A stretch of 64,000 nucleotides of DNA from Prochlorococcus sp. AG-402-M15. GTDB taxonomy: Bacteria > Cyanobacteriota > Cyanobacteriia > PCC-6307 > Cyanobiaceae. The notes beneath the pieces are model-generated. The model did no database searches and had not been told where the DNA came from. It saw nothing but the letters and a program-made list of their open reading frames with translations. The stretch is taken from positions 45,219-109,218 of the forward strand of contig QCIP01000006.1 in NCBI GenBank assembly GCA_003216615.1, written 5' to 3'. Shown here piece by piece: positions 59,861 to 64,000 of this stretch. The position numbers and the translations under genes were made by a program. Each line of letters starts with the position of its first letter. Positions within the stretch are counted from its first letter, which is position 1.

Positions 59861-59892
59861 AATTCAATTAGTGCAAGTATTAAGCGTTTCAT
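59857..59892 (-). other. 11-residue leader peptide coupled to the next gene
   Basis: Minus-strand ATG at 59892 gives MKRLILALIEL and the TGA overlaps the ATG of 59860 (ATGA). It looks like a truncated signal-peptide start reused as, or decaying into, a leader. Confidence 0.5.
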
Positions 59893-59954
59893 TTTTAAAT
59901 ATTTTTTAAGTAAAGCGGGTGTCATCAAACTTCCCGCTTAATTGAAGAAAAACA

Positions 59955-59972
59955 TTAGTGACAATTTAGCGA
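59955..59972. repeat. Paired TTAGTGA/TTAGCGA repeats, right end of module 2
   Basis: TTAGTGA at 59955 and TTAGCGA at 59966, an 11-bp period, in the same setting as the pair before copy B. Confidence 0.7.
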
Positions 59973-60029
59973 GGAATAATGAATTATCCTTGAAAATTCG
60001 ATTTTTTATAAATAATTTTAAAAATAGCT

Positions 60030-60107
60030 CTTTAACAGATGCATGTTATGAACTAAGATCTTATGAGCGGGGCGTGGCGCAGCTTGGTAGCGCGGGTGCT
60101 TTGGGAG
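60030..60107 (+). repeat. 78-bp tRNA-Pro repeat, copy C (leads into the complete tRNA)
   Basis: TTAACA (60032-60037), 16-bp spacer, TAAGAT (60054-60059), then the tRNA start at 60068. This copy is the promoter of the only complete tRNA-Pro in the window. Confidence 0.92.
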
Positions 60108-60141
60108 CACTAGGTCGCAGGTTCGAATCCTGTCGCCCCGA
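60068..60141 (+). tRNA. trnP: tRNA-Pro (anticodon UGG)
   Basis: A 74-nt cloverleaf. Acceptor CGGGGCG pairs with CGCCCCG, discriminator A. Anticodon arm GGTGC TTTGGGA GCACT has anticodon TGG; T-loop TTCGAAT. It is followed by a terminator. Its anticodon arm holds the 16-bp core (60092-60107) shared by all partial copies. Confidence 0.97.
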
Positions 60142-60164
60142 CTCAATCAAATCCAAGTCATACT

Positions 60165-60189
60165 AGCGAGTCTCCCAACTCGCTTTTTT
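60165..60189 (+). terminator. Terminator of tRNA-Pro
   Basis: Stem AGCGAGT/ACTCGCT with a 6-nt loop (60165-60184), followed by six Ts. Confidence 0.85.
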
Positions 60190-60213
60190 ATTTCTCATTT
60201 GTCTTAAAAACTC

Positions 60214-60275
60214 AAATAGCGATTAAATAGCGATTATTTGTATAGCTTTGATATACCTAGTAGGCTTAATCGCTA
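60214..60275. repeat. Tandem plus inverted TAGCGATTA repeats, left end of element
   Basis: A perfect 11-bp tandem (AAATAGCGATT at 60214 and 60225) and an inverted TAATCGCTA at 60267-60275. The same direct pair recurs near the other end of the element (63252/63263). Likely binding sites for a recombinase or accessory protein. Confidence 0.8.
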
Positions 60276-60289
60276 GATTTTTTATTTAT

Positions 60290-61345
60290 TTAATCAATAA
60301 AGTCCTTTAATATATCTGATCTCAATTGAGAGACTTTGTCTAGAGGTTCACCCTGTTCTAGTTGCATGATAATCTGATCAGCCTTTTTTTCTGCAATATC
60401 CCAAAAAGTATTCTCAATTAATTTTTCAGGTATATCAAATTGTACACTGGCTGTTTGAATAATTAACTCTTTTTTTCTAAATTCAAAAAGTTTTTTATAG
60501 GATTCCCAATAATGGGGAACCCCTTCTTCATCCTCATAGAATCCTTTTTCATAAGCATCCCTATCCCAAGCTTCGTGGATTTCTTCTTCAAAATACTGCT
60601 TGTGATAAACAATCATCTCTGCTAAAGCGGTAAGTTGCAGACTATTTAAGCTAGCAAGATATAAATATTCAATTGAAATATTTAATAATTCTCTTGTAAG
60701 TGATGTTGCAGTATTTAATTTTTTAACATTCAAAACTTGGTTTAAAAGGGAAATGCTTTCTCTTCCTTTTAGCCATTTTTGTATTTCTTGTATTTTAGAG
60801 CTTTCCTCTTCAGATAGACGAAAATTAACTTGGACTCTTTGATTTATTGCCTCTTGTACATTTTTTTTCCTTTTTTTTATAAGTCCATTGAGTTTATCCG
60901 TTAATTCTTTATCGCCATTAGCTTCAGCTTTTTTGGCAAAGGCAACAAGGCTCCTTGAATTAAGCTTATCTAAATACCAATTCAGCGCCTTGGGGTCCTT
61001 TTTACATAATTGAATTTGTTCCCACTTATCACCTGCAACATTTTTGGATGATGAATTACTTGAATCCTTAACCTTCAACAAATCTATAGCAGTATCAATA
61101 TTTTCTTTTCCTCCAACTTCCTTAACCGCATCATTAAATTTTGAAAACCCATGCTTTTTAAGTGCATCATTAATTTTATCAATACCGCCAGCACGCTCAA
61201 TGGCTCTTTTGAGTTTTCGACTACTAGCAATATCACTAAGAGCTTTAGAGATCCTTTGATTTTTGTAATAAGCCTTAGTTAATGCGGAGACATCGGGACT
61301 AAGAAAATTTATAAATTGATCACTAAGATTATTCGAATTACTCAC
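60290..61345 (-). CDS. Element protein with possible ribbon-helix-helix segment
   Basis: The frame is open to a TTG at 61411. I prefer the GTG at 61345 (351 residues, starting (M)SNSNNLSDQFINFL), because the upstream residues are hydrophobic and unlike the rest; neither start has a good ribosome-binding site. The protein is highly charged and helical. A central block (VQVNFRLSEEESSKIQEIQKW) looks like a ribbon-helix-helix start. The C-terminal part has Glu/Lys-rich helices and a YEDEEGVPHYWESY segment. No family is recognised. It is divergent from the 61589 cluster across an operator-like region. Confidence 0.7.
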   Translation of the reverse strand: MSNSNNLSDQFINFLSPDVSALTKAYYKNQRISKALSDIASSRKLKRAIERAGGIDKINDALKKHGFSKFNDAVKEVGGKENIDTAIDLLKVKDSSNSSSKNVAGDKWEQIQLCKKDPKALNWYLDKLNSRSLVAFAKKAEANGDKELTDKLNGLIKKRKKNVQEAINQRVQVNFRLSEEESSKIQEIQKWLKGRESISLLNQVLNVKKLNTATSLTRELLNISIEYLYLASLNSLQLTALAEMIVYHKQYFEEEIHEAWDRDAYEKGFYEDEEGVPHYWESYKKLFEFRKKELIIQTASVQFDIPEKLIENTFWDIAEKKADQIIMQLEQGEPLDKVSQLRSDILKDFID

Positions 61346-61427
61346 AACAACTAAGAAATAAGTACTTAAATCAATAATAATATATCTAGCTCTTGCTATC
61401 AACTTTAACAATTGTAATAATAACTAT

Positions 61428-61582
61428 CAATTCTTATAAATAAACAAGAAAATGTAATATTTTATTGACTTCTTAGCATATGAGTTTATCAAGATAACTC
61501 ATTTCAAAAAAAGAATTTATCGGAAATTTACTTTTTATTTCCCATAATTGCTAAGAATTGTCTATACTAATAACAATTCTTA
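61428..61582. promoter_or_regulatory. Divergent control region with three TAAGAATTG half-sites
   Basis: CAATTCTTA occurs at 61428-61436 and 61574-61582, and its inverse TAAGAATTG at 61552-61560. The last two form a perfect 9-bp inverted repeat (AAGAATTGT/ACAATTCTT, 61553-61561 and 61573-61581) with an 11-bp spacer that includes a -10-like TATACT, just before the 61589 gene. This is an operator-like layout between divergent genes. Confidence 0.6.
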
Positions 61583-61588
61583 AAAACT

Positions 61589-61990
61589 ATGAATCCTACT
61601 CTTGAAGACTACCAAGGTCGAACTGCATTTTTATTTGGAAACTTAGGTCCAGCAGGTACTGGATTTTGGTGGGAAGGTGTTTCTCCACTACTGCACCCAA
61701 CTATCACTAAATTTTGGGCACCACAAGGATTAACCATTACTGGTCCAACAGCTCTAGTAACTCTTGGCAATCCCCCATCTTTTGGTTTATGCCCCGTAGT
61801 TTCATCAGTAATTTACGAAGGCATTGACTCAAAAGTAATTGCGCAGGCATGCCTAAATCGTGATGCAAAATACGCTGAAATTTTATATGGTCAAAATAAA
61901 ATCAAGGCTTGTTACAACGAACCTTACGTTCAGCTGGAGTTATTTCAATTACCAGCAAATGCGGATGAGGTATGCTGTGACATCAAATGA
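61589..61990 (+). CDS. Element protein, unknown
   Basis: A 133-residue protein beginning MNPTLEDYQGRTAFLFGNL. It is rich in Gly/Pro/aromatic residues in the first half (GPAGTGFWWEGVSPLL, GLTITGPTALVTLGNPP) and has cysteines toward the end (ACLNRD, KACYNE, VCCDIK). No domain recognised; no signal peptide. It is first in a plus-strand cluster and lies directly after the inverted-repeat operator. The next gene starts inside its last codons. Confidence 0.65.
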   Translation: MNPTLEDYQGRTAFLFGNLGPAGTGFWWEGVSPLLHPTITKFWAPQGLTITGPTALVTLGNPPSFGLCPVVSSVIYEGIDSKVIAQACLNRDAKYAEILYGQNKIKACYNEPYVQLELFQLPANADEVCCDIK

Positions 61991-62210
61991 AGCAGAATCT
62001 TTTTATAGGCATTGTTATAAAAGTTTGAATAATATTCTTCAAAGAATTGCGAACTGCGATGATCCAAAAATAAGAAAAGTTCTAATTTCAGAATTCTACA
62101 GTTGGATTTTCTTCTCTTTAGAAGAACAAGTCATCATTTTTCAAACTCCCGCTGAGGTTAAAAAACTTTACGACTCTAAAAATAATAAAAACAACAAACT
62201 AGAAAACTAA
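61965..62210 (+). CDS. Small helical element protein, unknown
   Basis: Start chosen at the ATG at 61965 (MRYAVTSNEAESFYRHC..., ~81 residues); an ATG at 61959 adds two residues. The longer open frame further upstream overlaps the preceding gene and looks like chance. The product is helical, charged, and ends in a Lys/Asn-rich tail. It overlaps the previous gene by 26 bp and ends 9 bp before the nuclease gene. Confidence 0.6.
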   Translation: MRYAVTSNEAESFYRHCYKSLNNILQRIANCDDPKIRKVLISEFYSWIFFSLEEQVIIFQTPAEVKKLYDSKNNKNNKLEN

Positions 62211-62219
62211 TTTTTAATT

Positions 62220-62933
62220 ATGGATCTCTCGATTTTAAAAAACAAGTACAAAAATTGTCTTGGACCATCATCTATTTCAGTAGCTTTAGCTGAAAATAAT
62301 TGTCAAAGAAATATATGGTTGCAATACAGACACAAAACAGATAATAACGACTCAGTTTTCCTTGAAAAATATCAATTAAAACATTCAGCAGGACTTTCAA
62401 ATTTAATAAGCTATTTATCAACTAAGTACCCAAACTCAGTTATTGAGCCAGAGCAGAAATTACCAATAGTTAAATTTCGCGGTGTTAGCATCTATGGTAT
62501 TCCTGACATTGTTCTAAAAGACAAAAATGATAATTCGATTTCTGTTTTTGATGTAAAAACTGGAGTTAGGAAAACATCGCATTTTTTCCAAGCAGGATTT
62601 TACTTTTTAATGCTGAAAGCTATTGCAATCAAGAGAGGATTACCTGAACCAAAACTAAAGTCAATAGGACTATGTTATGACGACGGCTCATCTACTTTTG
62701 ATCCAGAAACTTATGAGAACAAAATTCTTGAACTTAAAGGTCAATCAGCTATTAATGAAATATTCTTGGACCCTACAAAAGAAAGATTAAAAGAAATTTT
62801 TGATGTTGTTTCTCAAAAAAACTTACCAGATGCCACACCAACATCAGGAAATTGTAAATTCTGTAAATTCAAAGATTATTGTCCTGAGGTATGCATAGAT
62901 GAAGAATTAATAGTCACTAACAGTTTATTCTGA
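62220..62933 (+). CDS. Cas4-like PD-(D/E)XK nuclease with Fe-S cysteines
   Basis: A 237-residue RecB-family nuclease. Catalytic elements: Glu near 76-78 (IEPEQK), Asp96 in GIPDIVLK, Asp111 and Lys113 in FDVKTG, and Gln124 in FFQAGFY. Cys28 and the C-terminal trio Cys212, Cys215, Cys221 (NCKFCKFKDYC) give the one-plus-three layout of the 4Fe-4S cluster in Cas4/AddB-type nucleases. No cas gene or CRISPR array is nearby, so it is a mobile-element nuclease, probably acting on DNA ends. It precedes the SSB-tail protein by 7 bp. Confidence 0.85.
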   Translation: MDLSILKNKYKNCLGPSSISVALAENNCQRNIWLQYRHKTDNNDSVFLEKYQLKHSAGLSNLISYLSTKYPNSVIEPEQKLPIVKFRGVSIYGIPDIVLKDKNDNSISVFDVKTGVRKTSHFFQAGFYFLMLKAIAIKRGLPEPKLKSIGLCYDDGSSTFDPETYENKILELKGQSAINEIFLDPTKERLKEIFDVVSQKNLPDATPTSGNCKFCKFKDYCPEVCIDEELIVTNSLF

Positions 62934-62940
62934 TTAGCAA

Positions 62941-63189
62941 ATGGAATTTAACATAGCAAAAGTATTACTAGACTTTAAAGAAAGTGCACAACAAAGAATC
63001 GCATTCCTGTGTGAAAGATCACATATGCAGGATTATGAAATTCGAAGATTAAAGAGCGAATTCAAATTTCTTACTCAAAGAGTGGAAATTTTAATTGAAC
63101 AAAATATCCAATCATCTTTTCCCTCAAGGGATGACGATCAAATTAACGAAACTGAGATGATTGAAGAGGATGATGTTCCACCTTTTTAG
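62941..63189 (+). CDS. Small coiled-coil protein with SSB-like acidic C-terminal tip
   Basis: An 82-residue protein. Residues ~15-60 form a charged helix/coiled coil (RIAFLCERSHMQDYEIRRLK, TQRVEILIEQN). A disordered stretch leads to an acidic tail ending MIEEDDVPPF. The acidic-x-P-F ending closely resembles the conserved tip of bacterial SSB (DDDIPF), which recruits repair and replication proteins. There is no OB fold. It follows the Cas4-like nuclease by 7 bp on the same strand. Confidence 0.7.
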   Translation: MEFNIAKVLLDFKESAQQRIAFLCERSHMQDYEIRRLKSEFKFLTQRVEILIEQNIQSSFPSRDDDQINETEMIEEDDVPPF

Positions 63190-63251
63190 CAAATAAGATT
63201 CAGATAAGACTTAAAAGAATTTATCTTATGCAAAGGCACTAGTACCTCTCT

Positions 63252-63271
63252 TAGCGATTATTTAGCGATTA
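63252..63271. repeat. Paired TAGCGATTA repeats, right end of element
   Basis: TAGCGATTA at 63252 and 63263, an 11-bp period, then TTTGTATA as at the left end. The two ends carry the same motif in the same orientation. Confidence 0.8.
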
Positions 63272-63396
63272 TTTGTATATCTATGATAGTCTTTGTATAA
63301 CTTAGGTGCAATCCTGAGACTCATTTTAAATACTAGCTTTTAACTCACAAGTCATACCAATACTAGTGTTATGAGGGTACTGTCTCAAATTGGAGG

Positions 63397-63446
63397 GCGG
63401 GTGCTTTGGGAGCACTAGGTCGCAGGTTCGAATCCTGTCGCCCCGA
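63397..63446 (+). pseudogene. tRNA-Pro 3' half with core
   Basis: It matches tRNA-Pro from the 16-bp core (GCGGGTGCTTTGGGAG) to the discriminator base. The upstream sequence is not tRNA. Downstream sequence also resembles that after the complete gene (AATCCAAGTCATA), including a terminator. It marks the distal junction of the element. Confidence 0.92.
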
Positions 63447-63466
63447 CTCTAATAATCCAAGTCATA

Positions 63467-63492
63467 GGCAGCCCTCCCAAGCTGTCTTTTTT
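63467..63492 (+). terminator. Terminator after tRNA-Pro 3' half
   Basis: Stem GGCAGC/GCTGTC with one G-U pair, then a T-run. It is the counterpart of the terminator at 60165, with changed stem sequence. Confidence 0.65.
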
Positions 63493-63505
63493 ATTGTCTT
63501 AAATA

Positions 63506-63541
63506 TGACCACTCTAAATGTGGTCAAATAGTGGTCAAATT
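63506..63541. repeat. Paired GTGGTCAAAT repeats beyond the 3' half
   Basis: A direct 11-bp tandem (GTGGTCAAATA at 63520 and GTGGTCAAATT at 63531) with an inverted TGACCAC at 63506. Same plan as at 60214-60275 (two direct, one inverted), but a different sequence. Confidence 0.75.
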
Positions 63542-63614
63542 TATTGACAGTCGATCTAAAATTGGATTAATAAGCAGCCTTTTTTATTCCATTAAGCAAA
63601 GAGAACAAAAGATA

Positions 63615-64000
63615 ATGAAATTAGATATCAAAGAAATTTTTCGCTGGATTACATTTATTCCAGTTCCACTAATTGCTGGACCACTAGCATCAGCTTTGCT
63701 TGTTATACCTTTACTTTATATTCCTTCTTTTGACACTCTAATTGATATACCAACCAAAATTACATTAACAAGCATTATGTGGATAGTGATTTATTGGGTT
63801 GGGGCTTTTCTCAAACCAAGGAAACTTCCAATGAATACTTTTAGAATTATTTGGATTGTTTTAATCACTTTGTCGGTTAGCAGATTCTTAGTAAAAAATT
63901 CTTTTTATGATTGGCGATACCAATTACTTGAAATTTTTATTCCTTTATCTTTTTTCTCTTACCGAGGAGATTATCCAGATCATGAAACTTTCATGAGAAC
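63615..64000 (+). CDS. Polytopic membrane protein, partial (runs off window)
   Basis: A frame open from the ATG at 63615 to the window end (>128 codons). It begins MKLDIKEIFRWITFIPVPLI and shows about four hydrophobic segments separated by short polar loops (FLKPRKLPMN, VKNSFYDWRYQ). No family recognised. It lies in what may be the next tRNA-Pro-associated element, just after the GTGGTCA repeats. Confidence 0.65.
   Translation, partial: MKLDIKEIFRWITFIPVPLIAGPLASALLVIPLLYIPSFDTLIDIPTKITLTSIMWIVIYWVGAFLKPRKLPMNTFRIIWIVLITLSVSRFLVKNSFYDWRYQLLEIFIPLSFFSYRGDYPDHETFMR

Larger units (their letters stand above)
59324..60107. mobile_element. tRNA-Pro-anchored insertion module 2
   Basis: Core copy B to core copy C (~0.78 kb). 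It has the same plan as module 1: a paired repeat at 59403/59413 (10-bp period), orphan signal-peptide starts, one small gene, a paired repeat at 59955/59966 (11-bp period), then the promoter and tRNA start. The modules look homologous at both ends but carry different genes. Confidence 0.65.
60092..63412. mobile_element. tRNA-Pro-anchored integrative element (~3.3 kb)
   Basis: Bounded by the 16-bp core GCGGGTGCTTTGGGAG at 60092-60107 and at 63397-63412. Just inside each end lie paired TAGCGATTA repeats (60217/60228 and 63252/63263). Between them are a minus-strand possible DNA-binding protein and a plus-strand cluster of four genes (unknown, unknown, Cas4-like nuclease, coiled-coil with SSB-like tail). 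No integrase is seen, so it should depend on one supplied elsewhere. Boundaries are inferred from the core duplication. Confidence 0.75.

Noticed and set aside
60214..60275. Short tandem repeats resembling a CRISPR array
   Set aside because: Only two 11-bp direct units with no spacers and no cas operon; the Cas4-like nuclease alone is not evidence of CRISPR.
60290..61345. Tyrosine integrase of the element
   Set aside because: No R...HxxR...Y catalytic pattern could be found; the protein is helical and charged with a possible ribbon-helix-helix only.
61860..61964. Upstream extension of the 61965 gene
   Set aside because: It overlaps the preceding gene in another frame and has a composition unlike the rest of the protein.
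62220..62933. Genuine CRISPR-associated Cas4
   Set aside because: No cas1, cas2 or array in the window; the nuclease sits in a tRNA-anchored element, and Cas4-like nucleases are common in phages and mobile elements.

Overview
The window is AT-rich, tightly packed cyanobacterial chromosome that looks like a high-light-adapted Prochlorococcus. The evidence is the combination of very small spacers, a ferredoxin-NADP reductase without a phycobilisome-type N-terminus, psbY, a 35-residue high-light-inducible protein, ycf54, crtH, sasA, cyanobacterial PsbP-like and DUF6761 proteins, and abundant Prochlorococcus-type porins. No rRNA, IS element, CRISPR array or recognisable integrase gene is present. 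This strain assignment is inference from gene content; no search was run.

Positions 1-50,800 are ordinary core genome. In order: the end of crtE, a DUF212 protein, cobB, the oxidative pentose phosphate pair opcA-zwf, petH, a START-like protein, tRNA-Glu, the clock kinase sasA, two small cyanobacterial proteins, prs, malQ, an HTH membrane protein, an ABC1/UbiB kinase, a PLP decarboxylase, cdsA, an alpha/beta hydrolase, a glycerol-dehydrogenase-like protein, clpC and rimI. A co-directional run follows (lysA, cdaA, uppS, bioB, trhO and an unknown gene), then lipA, recR, a PsbP-like lipoprotein, an ABC exporter and a DEAD-box helicase. A recC-methyltransferase-recB-recD operon comes next, then ycf54, pdxJ, plsC, bolA, a CGFS glutaredoxin, an atypical response regulator, crtH, trmFO, psbY and tRNA-Lys.

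Positions 50,800-57,900 are looser. They hold a high-light-inducible gene, two porin genes whose last ~1,015 bp (with terminator) are essentially identical, and a TPR-sulfotransferase gene between them. Two very small genes and apt follow.

Positions 58,000-64,000 are an accessory region built on one tRNA-Pro(UGG) gene. A 78-bp segment (promoter plus 5' half of the tRNA up to the anticodon arm) occurs three times, at 58,078, 59,262 and 60,030; only the third continues into a full tRNA. A 3' half with its own terminator lies at 63,397. All copies break in the same 16-bp core in the anticodon stem-loop. The intervals carry short secreted-protein genes, orphan signal-peptide starts, and a ~3.3-kb element with a possible ribbon-helix-helix protein, a Cas4-like nuclease and a small coiled-coil protein with an SSB-like acidic tail. 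Every interval end carries a pair of TAGCGA-type repeats spaced 10 or 11 bp. Past the 3' half, a pair with different sequence but the same 11-bp layout marks what looks like another element running off the window. I read this as a serial tRNA-anchored integration site with mobilisable elements that carry no integrase of their own here.
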